Assembly (NCBI GenBank): GCA_016933275.1
Contig: JAFGBI010000095.1
Coordinates: 1 to 64,000, forward strand
Reading direction: 5' to 3'
DNA length: 64,000 nt
Source of the DNA: Polyangiaceae bacterium
GTDB lineage: Bacteria > Myxococcota_A > Polyangia > Polyangiales > Polyangiaceae
Position numbers and translations under genes: made by a program. Below the pieces are notes generated by a model. That model saw only the letters and a list, made by a program, of their open reading frames with translations, had not been told where the DNA came from and did no database searches. Below are positions 46,187 to 55,655 of the stretch, piece after piece; within the stretch, counting starts at the first letter, position 1; each line of letters begins with the position of its first letter.

Positions 46187-46491
46187 GGGGCTCCACCGCA
46201 CCCCCCCCACGCGCGTCACCTCACATTAGGGGGGCTCCTTCATTCCGTCAAAGCCTTCGTGGCTCGCGATCCTCGGGCGGCTCGTTTCCCGGTCGGTGTT
46301 CGGGCGGCGCTCGCCGGCGGAATTCGTTGGCCGGCCGCGCGCAGCGCAGGATTCTTGCACGAACGTTCGGTCCCTCGAGGTCCCTCTGGCGACGAAGACC
46401 GAGGCCCGGCGCGGGGTGTTCGGGCGGGGTGAGGGCGACGGCCGGGAGGCAGTTTGCCACAGCGCTTGGTGGCGGCTAACGCTCATGGCCC
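46187..46491. other. 305-bp divergent intergenic region, no gene seen
   Basis: Lies between the hybrid kinase (minus) and recC (plus). GGTGTTCGGGCGG occurs twice (around 46293 and 46418). No promoter could be assigned by eye. Confidence 0.35.
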
Positions 46492-49400
46492 GTGAGGGTT
46501 TTTCGCAGCAACCGCGCCGAAGTCCTGGCCCGCATCCTCGCCAGCGTGCTCTCGAGCGGGGCTGGAGCCATCCTCGACGAAGAGCCCATCGTGGTGCAGA
46601 GCCGCGGCATGGAACGGTGGCTGTCCCTTTTCCTCGCTTCCGAGCTCGGGGTATGGTTCGGCGTTCGGTTCCCGTTTCCCCGCGCCTTCATCGACGAAGT
46701 GATGGCCAGCGTGCTCGGTGAGGAGAGCGCCGCGATCTTCTCGCGCGAGAACCTCACCTTCTGTGTCGCCGGAGAGCTCGTCGAGGCTGCTGATCGCCCG
46801 GAGCTCGCCGCGGTGGCCGACTACCTTCGGGATGACCAGACCGGACGCGATCTCCTCGCGCTGGCTGCCCGCATCGCCGATCTCTTCGACCAGTACGCCG
46901 TCTACCGCCCCGACCTCGTCCTTGGCTGGGAGCAGGGGGAGGGTGACGAATGGCAGGCGATCCTGTGGCGGGCCGTCATGGCGCGCCTTCGCTCGCGGCC
47001 GGGGATCCCCGCCGACGCTGCGTTGCACGTCGCCGGACGGAGAACCCGCTTCGGTCCGTGCTTCCGCGCCCTTCCGGACCTGCCCGCCAGCCTCCCGCGG
47101 CGCGTGTCGCTCTTCGGGATCGCGTCGCTCCCCCCGGTCTACCTGGAGATCCTGGCGGCGCTGGCGGAGCGTATCGAGGTGAACCTTTTCTTGCTCTCAC
47201 CCTCACGCGAGCACGTGGCCGAGCTCTGTTCCTCTCGCGAGATCCTGCGCGAGCTTCGTCGGGCCGACGACCTGGACGCTGTCGCACTCCACCTCTGGGA
47301 GGGCAACCCCCTGCTCGCGAGGCTCGGTCAGCTGAATCGCGAGTTCGAGGAGGTGTTGGAGCAGACGACGGACTACCAGGAGCCGGCTGGCGAGCTCTTC
47401 GTCGATCCTGGCATCGACACCCTGCTCCACGCCGTCCAGCACGACATCCTCCACCTGGTCACCCGGCGCCCGCAGCTCGGTCAAGATGACGGGCGCGCGG
47501 TCGCCTTCGAGTCGCTCGCGCTGCCCCCGCTTCGCGTGGCGGACGAGGATTGGTCGATCGAGATCCACGCTTGCCATGGTCCGCTTCGCGAGGTGGAGGT
47601 GCTGCACGACGTGCTTCGCGCTGCCTTCGAGGCAGACCCCACGCTCGAGCCCCATGACGTGCTCGTCATGGCGCCGCGCATCGAGCTGTTCGCCCCCTTG
47701 ATCGAGGCCGTCTTTGGCACCGGGGAGGGGGGCGCCGCGACTATTCCATACCAGATTGCTGACCGCTCGGCGGGTGACGTGAGCCCCACCATCCGCACCG
47801 CGCTCGGGGTGCTCGCCGTCCTCGCGGGTCGCTTCAGTCTGAGTGAGGTCGCGGGGCTCCTCGAGGCCGAACCCATCCAGGCGCGCTTCGGGATCGAGGC
47901 GGCTGGGGTGCCGCGGGTGCTCGAGCTGCTAATGACGGCGGGTGTGCGCTGGGGAGTCGACGCGACGGATCGCTCTGCGCACGGTGCCCCGCCGGTCCAC
48001 CCTCACACCTGGTCCTTCGGCCTCGAACGGCTGCTGCTGGGCTACGCGATGCCCGGCGGGGGTCACGAGCTCTTTGCTGGCGTCGCTCCCGTCGACGGGG
48101 TTGAAGGCGACACGGCCACGCTCGTTGGGCAGGTCAACCACCTCGTCGCGCGGCTGGTCACCTGGCGCGAACGCTGGCTATCGCCTCGTCCGATCGCCGA
48201 GCACGCATCGATGTTCTGGGCGATGCTCCCCGAGTTGTTGGATCCCGGCCCGGCCGGGACGAGGGATCTGAAGCTGCTCGGTGACGTGGTGGCGGCGCTC
48301 GGTGAGTCCGCCGCGGCGACCGGCTTCGTGGCGCCCATCCCGCTCGAGGTGTTTCGGGATCTCGTCGTCGCGCGTCTGCCCGAGCTGGGCTCGAACGCCG
48401 GCTACCTCACCGGAGGAGTCACGTTCTCGGCTCTCCTGCCCATGCGTAGCGTTCCGTTCCGGGTGGTGTGCCTGCTCGGGATGAACGACGGCGATTTCCC
48501 GCGAGCCCGCCGCCGCACGAGCTTCGATCGGATGCTGGATCGGCCGCGCCCGGGCGATCGCTCTCTCCGTCGCGAAGACGAGAACCTGTTCCTCGAGGTC
48601 CTGCTCTCCGCCCGGGAGCGTCTCGTCATTACCTACTCCGGTCGGAGCATGCACGACGACACCGTCCGCGCACCGTCCGTGGCGGTGGGTGATCTCATCG
48701 AGGTCCTCGACGAGGCCTTCGTCGCGGCATTGCCGCCTCCTCTTCCGCTATCCGCTCCCGACGGCGCGATCGGGGTCGGATCGCGGCGGGTTGTTCACCA
48801 CGCGATCCAGCGCTTCAGCCTGCGGTGTTTCGCGTCGGGTGCCGCGACGCACGACGTCGTCGCGGCGGCGGGTGCCCGCGCTCTCTCGGCCCGCTCCAAG
48901 CGCGCCGTCCCGTTCCTCGCGGAGCCCCTCCCGCCGCGGGACCAGCACGAGTTCTCCATCGAGGAGCTGGTGGACACCCTGGTCGCACCGGCGCGCGCTC
49001 TCCTCCGCAGGCGGCTCGGCGTGGATCTCGACGATCACCATGTGACGCTGCGCGATGGGGATCCGATAGACCTCGACTCCCTCGAGCGCTGGGAGATCGG
49101 CCACGATCTGCTGACGTTGGCGCTCTCCGCTCCCGAGGCGCCCGGGGCCGCGGCAACCTGGGAATTCGAGCGGGCTCGCGGCCGCCTCCCGCTCGGAGCC
49201 CCGGGGCGTAGCGCATTCGAAGCCATCGCGACAGAGGTGACCGCGATCGTTCACGAGGCGCAGCGGCATCGGGACGGCGAGTGCCTCGCTCCGGTGCCGA
49301 TCACGATCACCGTGGCGGGGGGGACGGTCGTCGGACTGCTCGAGGAGCTCTGGCCCGCGGCGCAGGTCGCCGCGCGGTTCACCAGGGAAGGGGGAGCCCC

Positions 49401-49959
49401 GGAGCTCGAGGCGTGGGTGCGGCACCTCGCTCTACAGATCGCGGCCGCCGACGCTAGGGCCATCGCGCTGCCGCGGCGCACCGTGCTGGTCGGGCGACCC
49501 TCGTCGCGAGGCGGGGCCACCGCGGCGGTCTTTCGCCCGCTCGAGCCAGAGGCAGCTCGCTCCCACCTCGCCGAACTCGTCGAGCTCTGCTCGTTGGCGT
49601 GGCGGGTGCCCCTGCCGTTCTTTCCGCGCGCCGCGCGGACCTACGCGAAGCGGTACCTGGCCTTGACGGCCAAGGGAAAGGCGGACGCCGGGCCACCGGC
49701 GCTCGCGGCGGCGCGGAGGGAATTCGGCCTCGCTCCGCGCTGGTCAGCGCGGCCAGCGAACGCCGATCCATACGTGGTGCGGCTCTTCGGGGACACCGAT
49801 CCTCTCGGCGCCGACGCTCGGACCTGGGGGAGCGCGGGTGCCACCGAGCTTCTGGTGGAAAGCTTCGCCAAGCTCGCTCTTCTCGTCTACGGTCCCTTGC
49901 TGGCGGCGAGGGGCGAGGAAGACGGCGACGAAGAAGGCGACGAGGAGGCCGGGTCGTGA
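46492..49959 (+). CDS. recC: RecBCD subunit RecC
   Basis: A 1155-residue RecC, the chi-scanning subunit with inactivated helicase and nuclease folds. Recognisable blocks are VFRSNRAEVLARILASVL, VVQSRGMERWLSLFLASELG, FPFPRAFIDEV, RRVSLFGIASLPPVYLEIL, IEIHACHGPLREVEVLHDVL, ISPTIR-like DVSPTIRTALGVLAVLAGRF, SMRSVPF-like LPMRSVPFRVVCLLGMND, FPR, and REDENLFLEVLLSARERLVI TYSGRS. The GTG start is the first codon of the conserved N-terminus; there is no strong ribosome site. The recB start overlaps its stop (GTGA), so the three subunits are coupled. Confidence 0.94.
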   Translation: MRVFRSNRAEVLARILASVLSSGAGAILDEEPIVVQSRGMERWLSLFLASELGVWFGVRFPFPRAFIDEVMASVLGEESAAIFSRENLTFCVAGELVEAADRPELAAVADYLRDDQTGRDLLALAARIADLFDQYAVYRPDLVLGWEQGEGDEWQAILWRAVMARLRSRPGIPADAALHVAGRRTRFGPCFRALPDLPASLPRRVSLFGIASLPPVYLEILAALAERIEVNLFLLSPSREHVAELCSSREILRELRRADDLDAVALHLWEGNPLLARLGQLNREFEEVLEQTTDYQEPAGELFVDPGIDTLLHAVQHDILHLVTRRPQLGQDDGRAVAFESLALPPLRVADEDWSIEIHACHGPLREVEVLHDVLRAAFEADPTLEPHDVLVMAPRIELFAPLIEAVFGTGEGGAATIPYQIADRSAGDVSPTIRTALGVLAVLAGRFSLSEVAGLLEAEPIQARFGIEAAGVPRVLELLMTAGVRWGVDATDRSAHGAPPVHPHTWSFGLERLLLGYAMPGGGHELFAGVAPVDGVEGDTATLVGQVNHLVARLVTWRERWLSPRPIAEHASMFWAMLPELLDPGPAGTRDLKLLGDVVAALGESAAATGFVAPIPLEVFRDLVVARLPELGSNAGYLTGGVTFSALLPMRSVPFRVVCLLGMNDGDFPRARRRTSFDRMLDRPRPGDRSLRREDENLFLEVLLSARERLVITYSGRSMHDDTVRAPSVAVGDLIEVLDEAFVAALPPPLPLSAPDGAIGVGSRRVVHHAIQRFSLRCFASGAATHDVVAAAGARALSARSKRAVPFLAEPLPPRDQHEFSIEELVDTLVAPARALLRRRLGVDLDDHHVTLRDGDPIDLDSLERWEIGHDLLTLALSAPEAPGAAATWEFERARGRLPLGAPGRSAFEAIATEVTAIVHEAQRHRDGECLAPVPITITVAGGTVVGLLEELWPAAQVAARFTREGGAPELEAWVRHLALQIAAADARAIALPRRTVLVGRPSSRGGATAAVFRPLEPEAARSHLAELVELCSLAWRVPLPFFPRAARTYAKRYLALTAKGKADAGPPALAAARREFGLAPRWSARPANADPYVVRLFGDTDPLGADARTWGSAGATELLVESFAKLALLVYGPLLAARGEEDGDEEGDEEAGS

Positions 49960-52900
49960 CCGAGCTCCGTTGGGATCGCGTTCCGCTCGTGGGCTCCCAG
50001 GTCATCGAGGCGAGCGCCGGGACCGGCAAGACCTACACCATCACGACCCTGGTGCTGCGCCTCTTGCTCGAGCGTGGGCTCGATCTCGGTCAGATCCTCG
50101 TCGTCACTTTTACGCGGGCGGCCGCGGCGGAGCTCCGGGACCGGATCCGGGCGCGCCTCCGCCGCGCGGTCGCGGCGTTCGAGACGGCGCACCTCGGCGG
50201 CGACGAGGAGGTGGCCGCGCTGTTCGGGCGGAGCCAGCACCGCGAGCGCGATCGGCGGCGCCTCGTCATGGCGCTGCGAGAGCTCGACGAGGCTCCGATC
50301 CACACCATTCACGGCTTCTGCGGCCGCGCGCTCGGGGAGCACGCGTTCGAGAGCGGGGGTCCGTTCGAGGTGGAAGCGGTCGCCGAGGACCACACCTCGC
50401 TGACGGCGCTGGTGGCGGATTTCTGGACGCAGGAGGTGGCGAGCGCTGCCGCGCCCGAGGTTCGGTACCTGCGAGAGCACGCCCCGTTCTCCAGCCTCGT
50501 GGCCCTCGCTCGTCGCGCCGCCGCGCAGCCGGACATCGAGGTCGTCCCGGCTGCGGTCGAAGCCAACGTCGCCGCTGCGGCCGAGACCTGGGCGGCCGTG
50601 CAGGCCCGGGCTCGGGCGGTCTGGCAGGTGGACCGCGAAGGGATCTTGGCGCTCCTTCTGGGCCATCCTGGGCTCAACCGAAACCGGTATCGGCTGTCGT
50701 CGATCCCGAACTGGATTTCGGCCGTCGACGAACTGCTCATGGGCACCCTCCCGGTGGACGCTGGTCTGCTGGACGGAGCCCATCGCTTCACTCGGCAAGG
50801 CCTCGTCGAAGGCTGCAAGAAGCAAGCGGCCCCGCCCGAGCACGCATTCTTCCCCTTGGCGGAGGAGTTGATCGCCGCTCACGGGGTGGCCATGCTCGCT
50901 CTCCAGGGTTGGCTCATCTCCCTCCAGCAACGACTCGTCGCTCGGGCTCGCGGCGTCCTCGGGGCAGAGCGGCGTCGCGCAGGGATCGTGACCTTCGACG
51001 ATCTGCTGCTCCGGCTGCGGGACGCCCTGGCCCGCCCCGGGGGCGATCGGCTGGCGACCGCGCTCGTCGAGCGGTACCCGGCGGCCCTGGTCGACGAGTT
51101 CCAGGACACCGATCCGGTCCAGTACGAGATCTTCCGGCGGATCTACGCTCGTCCGGGCGCGACCCTGGTTCTGATCGGCGATCCGAAGCAGGCCATCTAC
51201 ACCTTCCGCGGCGCCGACCTGTTTGCGTACCTCGCGGCGGTGAGGGATGCGGGCGGTGAGCCGCAGACGCTCGACACGAGCTACCGTTCGGATCCGCGGC
51301 TCATCGCCGCGATCCATCGGGTGTTCACCCGCTCGCGCGCGCCGTTCCTGCTCGATGCCGTTCGGTACCAGGCGGTGACGCCGCGTCCGGGGGCAACCGA
51401 GCGGCTGGCGACCCCTGGGGCCGAGCACGCCGCGCTCGAGCTCGTCGTCGTGGGGTCGGGGGAGGCACCACCGCGGGCGCGCCCGTCCGGCGAGATTCTC
51501 CTCGCCGCGGCCGCCGCCGAGGTCCGTCGATGGCTAGACTCCGGCGCCGCCATCGACGGTGTCCCGATCCGCGCCTCCGATCTCGCGGTGCTCACGCGGA
51601 CCAACCTCGAGGCCGAGACCGTGCAGGCCGAGCTCACGGAGCTCGGCGTGCCCTCCGTGCTCTATGGGGACCGAAGCGTGCTGGACACGCCCGAAGCGGT
51701 CGAGGTCGGGCATGTGCTCGCGGCCCTGTCCGAGCCCCTGTACGGGGGCCGAGTGCGCGCCGCGCTGGCGACGCGGCTCGTCGGTGTCAACGGCGTCGAG
51801 CTCGCCCGGCTCGCCACCGACGATCGCTTGTGGGAGGTCTGGTCCGGTCGCTTCGTCCGCTGGCACGAGCGCTGGCGAAAGCGTGGCTTCATCAATGCGT
51901 TCCGCGCGCTGCTGCACGAGCTCGACGTGATCCCCCGCCTGCTCGGCGAGCCACGAGGTGAACGGCGCCTCACGAATGTCCTCCACCTGGCCGAGCTCTT
52001 GCACGACATCGCTACCCGTCGCCACCTTGGTCCACTGGCGCTCGGGCGATGGTTCTCCGCGGTGCGCCACGACACGCTGGCGCGTGACGTCGAGGTCGCG
52101 GACCAGACGCAGGTGCGCCTGGAGAGCGACGCGGACGCGGTGCGCGTCGTCACCATGCACCGGAGCAAGGGGCTCGAGTATCCCATCGTCGTCTGCGCTT
52201 CGCTGTGCTCACCCCCGTCCGACTCCGGCTCGCGATCGGGGCCAGTGCTCTTCCACGATCCCGACCAGGACTACCGGCCCCGCCTGCACCTCGGCGGATC
52301 CGGGTGGGATCGGGCGGCCACGGCGGCGGCCGACGAGGCGCTGGCGGAGGGGCTCCGACTGGCATACGTTGCCCTCACGCGGGCGCGCCATCAGGTGACC
52401 GCCATCACCCGGGTGACCGCCGGCGTCGAGAGCTCGCCCCTTGGCTACCTACTGCACTCGCGGACCAGCGAGCTGGAGCCGCCCCAGCGCGCGGGCCGCC
52501 GTCAGGTCGCCAGCGAGAAGCAGGCGGCGCTCCTCGCCGACCTGCACCGCTTCGCCGGCGACGACCCCGCGACCATCCGTGTGCGTCCGGCCGAGTACGG
52601 CACCGACCCGCCAGCGCCGGTGCCGGCTCGCTCCGAGCTCGAGGTGACGGTGCTGCCCACGCGGCGCCGCTTTGCGCTGGTGCGTCGTCTGACGAGCTAC
52701 ACGGGCCTGGTCGCGCGGGCGCCGGACGACGGCGGTGTCGACGAGCCCGATCACGATGAACTCGCAGCCATGGCGGAGCCGTTCCCCGCCGCGATCCCGA
52801 TCGCCGAGGCGGGCGGTGGGGCCCCGCCTTCCGCCGCGGAGGCAGCCCTCGACGAGCCGGTCTTGCTCGGAGCGTTCCCACGAGGGACTGGGCCCGGCAA

Positions 52901-53648
52901 TGCCCTGCACGCCATGCTCGAGCGCGTCGACTTCGCCGGCTCCGTCGCCGGGCTGGCCCAGCCCGTCGTCGAACTGGAGCTCCAACGACATGGGCTGGAT
53001 CGGGAGGCCTGGGGCGCACTGGTCACCGCGGCGCTTGCCGAGATCGTGCAGACACCGCTCGCTGCAGGCGGTCCGAGGCTCGCAGAGCTGGCGCCGCGCT
53101 CGTGGCGCTGCGAGGTCGAGTTCACGCTCCCCGTGCGTCCCCGCGTGGCGGGCTCCACCCCTGAGCGGGCCCTCGACGCGTCGATCCTCGCCCGAATGCT
53201 CGCCGCGCACGGAGGCGACGCGATGCCGTCCGCCTATCCCGCGCGCATCGCCGGGCTTGGCTTCGGCGCGCTCGTCGGCCATCTTCGCGGCTTCATCGAC
53301 CTCGTGTTCGAGTACGCGGGACGGTTCTACATCGTCGACTACAAGTCGAATTTCCTCGGTGAGCGGTGGCGCGACTACATGTCACCGGCGCTCACGATGG
53401 CGATGGTCGAGCACGACTACTTCCTCCAGGCCTATCTCTACTCGGTAGCCCTCCACCGGCACCTCCGCCGTCGGCAGCCTGACTACGACTACGATCGCCA
53501 CTTCGGCGGGGTCTACTATCTCTTCCTCCGGGGCATGTGTGCCGAGCGCGGTCCGACGACGGGGGTGTTCGCGGAGCATCCCCCACGGGCCCTCGTCGAG
53601 GGCTTGTCACGCGCGCTCGACGGTGAGAGCGCGGAGGGGGATCCATGA
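49956..53648 (+). CDS. recB: RecBCD subunit RecB, helicase-nuclease
   Basis: A 1230-residue SF1 helicase with a C-terminal nuclease. Walker A is EASAGTGKTYTITTL; then VVTFTRAAAAELRDRIR (Ia), IHTIHGFCGRAL, Walker B in LVDEFQDTDPVQYEIF, GDPKQAIYTFRGAD (III), LDTSYRSDPRL (IV), VTMHRSKGLEYPIVV (V) and YVALTRARHQ (VI). The nuclease domain has the catalytic Asp/Lys in GFIDLVFEY and FYIVDYKSNFLG. It loads 3'-5' on double-strand ends and degrades or resects DNA for RecA. The GTG start overlaps the recC stop by 3 bases, and its end overlaps the recD ATG. Confidence 0.96.
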   Translation: MTELRWDRVPLVGSQVIEASAGTGKTYTITTLVLRLLLERGLDLGQILVVTFTRAAAAELRDRIRARLRRAVAAFETAHLGGDEEVAALFGRSQHRERDRRRLVMALRELDEAPIHTIHGFCGRALGEHAFESGGPFEVEAVAEDHTSLTALVADFWTQEVASAAAPEVRYLREHAPFSSLVALARRAAAQPDIEVVPAAVEANVAAAAETWAAVQARARAVWQVDREGILALLLGHPGLNRNRYRLSSIPNWISAVDELLMGTLPVDAGLLDGAHRFTRQGLVEGCKKQAAPPEHAFFPLAEELIAAHGVAMLALQGWLISLQQRLVARARGVLGAERRRAGIVTFDDLLLRLRDALARPGGDRLATALVERYPAALVDEFQDTDPVQYEIFRRIYARPGATLVLIGDPKQAIYTFRGADLFAYLAAVRDAGGEPQTLDTSYRSDPRLIAAIHRVFTRSRAPFLLDAVRYQAVTPRPGATERLATPGAEHAALELVVVGSGEAPPRARPSGEILLAAAAAEVRRWLDSGAAIDGVPIRASDLAVLTRTNLEAETVQAELTELGVPSVLYGDRSVLDTPEAVEVGHVLAALSEPLYGGRVRAALATRLVGVNGVELARLATDDRLWEVWSGRFVRWHERWRKRGFINAFRALLHELDVIPRLLGEPRGERRLTNVLHLAELLHDIATRRHLGPLALGRWFSAVRHDTLARDVEVADQTQVRLESDADAVRVVTMHRSKGLEYPIVVCASLCSPPSDSGSRSGPVLFHDPDQDYRPRLHLGGSGWDRAATAAADEALAEGLRLAYVALTRARHQVTAITRVTAGVESSPLGYLLHSRTSELEPPQRAGRRQVASEKQAALLADLHRFAGDDPATIRVRPAEYGTDPPAPVPARSELEVTVLPTRRRFALVRRLTSYTGLVARAPDDGGVDEPDHDELAAMAEPFPAAIPIAEAGGGAPPSAAEAALDEPVLLGAFPRGTGPGNALHAMLERVDFAGSVAGLAQPVVELELQRHGLDREAWGALVTAALAEIVQTPLAAGGPRLAELAPRSWRCEVEFTLPVRPRVAGSTPERALDASILARMLAAHGGDAMPSAYPARIAGLGFGALVGHLRGFIDLVFEYAGRFYIVDYKSNFLGERWRDYMSPALTMAMVEHDYFLQAYLYSVALHRHLRRRQPDYDYDRHFGGVYYLFLRGMCAERGPTTGVFAEHPPRALVEGLSRALDGESAEGDP

Positions 53649-55486
53649 GCGATTGCCTCACCACGCTCGTGCAGGCGGGCGCGATTGCCCCCATCGACCT
53701 GTATTTCGCTCAGGTCCTGAGCAAGCTCGTTCCGGGTACTCCGGAGCCGGTGCGGGTCGCCGGGGCGCTGGTCAGCCGCGCCACCCGCGACGGTCATGCT
53801 TGCCTCTCCCTCTCCCGTTTGGTGGCGACCGATCTCCACGACCCGCAGGGGGTTCGGCTCTCCCTCCCGCTCCCCAACGTGGTTGAACTCGCTTGGCTCC
53901 TCGGGAGGAGCCCCCTCGTTGGAGACGGCGCGGTGGCCACTCCCCTCGTCCTCGATCGCGGTCGCCTGTATTTGCGGCGACTCTGGCAACACGAGCAGGC
54001 CCTCGCCGCTGCCGTGCGCGAGCGGACGCATCCGTTCGGGGTGTCGATCCTGCCTGCGGTGGCGCGGGCGAGCCTCCAGCGGTGCTTCGGCCCTTGCTCG
54101 ACCGACGCGCCTGACTGGCAGCGAGTGGCTGCCCAGCTGGCCGTGCTGCGCGCCCTCACGGTGATCACCGGCGGACCGGGTACCGGGAAGACCACTACCG
54201 TCGTGGGTATCGTGGCGCTCGTCATCGAACAGGCGCTCGCCCAGGGCCGCACGACGCCAAGGGTACTCCTGCTCGCTCCTACCGGGAAGGCGGCGTCTCG
54301 GCTCGTCGAGGCGATCCGTGGCGCCAAGGCCAGGCTCGCGGTGGAGCCCGCGGTGCTCGCTGGGATCCCCGAGCAAGCCGCGACGATCCACCGCACCCTC
54401 GGGGTCACGCGGTACGGCTTGTCGCGCACCCGACCACCGCGGATGCTGAACGCCGATCTCGTGATCGTCGACGAGGCCTCGATGGTCGATCTCACGCTCA
54501 TGCACCGCCTCGTCGCGGCCACCCCGCCGGAAGCACGGTTGGTCTTGCTTGGAGACCACCGACAGCTTGCGAGCGTCGACGCGGGGGCCGTCCTCGCGGA
54601 TCTCTGCGGGCCGTCACCTCGTCCTCCCTATTCGCCGGCGCTCGGCGCCGCGGTGAGCGCCGCGTTCGGCGAGCCGCTCCCCGGCGCCGTCGACGGGTCT
54701 GGCGGGATCGCGGACTCGGTCGTAGAGCTCAGGGTGAGCCATCGTTTCGAGGGCGCCAGCGACATCGGCCGCCTCGCCGCCGCGATCCTCGCCGGCGATC
54801 CGGACGGAGCGCTCGCCGCCTGCGGGGGCGGCTCGGTCTCGCTCGTCCCGCCGGGACCCGACGGGCAGCTCGCGCCCGGGTTTCTTCGCCTCGCGGTGGC
54901 CGGGTTCGCGCCCTACCTCGAGGCGCGCGATCCCGAGGCCGCACTCGCGGCGCTCGGCCGGTTCCGCGTGCTCGCCGCCCATCGGGGGGGCCTGGAGGGG
55001 CTCGAGGGGCTCAACCAGCGCATCGAGCGGGAACTAGTGCGGCTGCGGCGGCTCCGTCCGCTCGGCGGCCACTACCACCGTCGACCGCTGCTGGTGACCC
55101 AGAACGATCACGAGGTGGGGGTTCACAACGGCGACGTCGGCGTCGTCTGGGCCCCAGCAGGCGACGAGCATCCCCGGATCTGGCTCGCGACGGGGGACGC
55201 AACGGCCCGCGTCCTCTCTCCGGCCCGTGTCCCCGCTCACGAAACCGTGTTCGCGATGAGCGTCCACAAGAGCCAGGGTTCCGAGTTCGACGAGGTGGCC
55301 GTGGTGCTCCCCAAATCGAGCTCCCGCCTCTTGACCCGCGAGCTACTCTACACTGCCGTCACCCGCGCACGCGAGCGGGTCACGCTGTTCGCCGCGCCGG
55401 AGAGCCTGCGCGCTGCCGTGACCCGCACGGCGGATCGGGCATCGGGGCTGCGGGAGCTGCTGTGGGGGAAGCGCGCCGGGGAATGA
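53645..55486 (+). CDS. recD: RecBCD subunit RecD, 5'-3' helicase
   Basis: A 613-residue RecD. Walker A GGPGTGKTTTVVGIVALVI, then LLLAPTGKAASRLVEAI, TIHRTLGV, Walker B LVIVDEASMVDLTLM, LVLLGDHRQLASVDAGAVL, the C-terminal helicase domain NDHEVGVHNGDVGVVW, MSVHKSQGSEFDEVAVVLP and LLYTAVTRARERVTLF. Length matches proteobacterial RecD (~610) rather than RecD2. It is the lagging-strand motor of RecBCD. Its ATG overlaps the recB stop (ATGA). Confidence 0.96.
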   Translation: MSDCLTTLVQAGAIAPIDLYFAQVLSKLVPGTPEPVRVAGALVSRATRDGHACLSLSRLVATDLHDPQGVRLSLPLPNVVELAWLLGRSPLVGDGAVATPLVLDRGRLYLRRLWQHEQALAAAVRERTHPFGVSILPAVARASLQRCFGPCSTDAPDWQRVAAQLAVLRALTVITGGPGTGKTTTVVGIVALVIEQALAQGRTTPRVLLLAPTGKAASRLVEAIRGAKARLAVEPAVLAGIPEQAATIHRTLGVTRYGLSRTRPPRMLNADLVIVDEASMVDLTLMHRLVAATPPEARLVLLGDHRQLASVDAGAVLADLCGPSPRPPYSPALGAAVSAAFGEPLPGAVDGSGGIADSVVELRVSHRFEGASDIGRLAAAILAGDPDGALAACGGGSVSLVPPGPDGQLAPGFLRLAVAGFAPYLEARDPEAALAALGRFRVLAAHRGGLEGLEGLNQRIERELVRLRRLRPLGGHYHRRPLLVTQNDHEVGVHNGDVGVVWAPAGDEHPRIWLATGDATARVLSPARVPAHETVFAMSVHKSQGSEFDEVAVVLPKSSSRLLTRELLYTAVTRARERVTLFAAPESLRAAVTRTADRASGLRELLWGKRAGE

Positions 55487-55624
55487 TCGCGGGGCGGGGC
55501 TCACGAACACTCGGACGGGCGTGCCACGATGAGGGACGTCGGGCGTAGCTCGACGTGACCAGGCGGAAGATCCCTGGGGGCTCTGGGGGGGTATCGCCGG
55601 TACGCCGCGCGCGGCCTCGAGCCC

Positions 55625-55655
55625 GCGTGAAGCCCACGCGAGCCTCCCTTCACGC
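55625..55655. terminator. hairpin between recD and the bactofilin gene
   Basis: GCGTGAAG (55625-55632) pairs with CTTCACGC (55648-55655) across 15 bases and overlaps the bactofilin stop codon. It sits between convergent genes, so it may stop either transcript. No clear T-run. Confidence 0.35.

Noticed and set aside
48963-48970. E. coli chi sequence GCTGGTGG within recC
   Set aside because: An 8-mer is expected by chance several times in 64 kb of GC-rich DNA, and the chi of this lineage is unknown.
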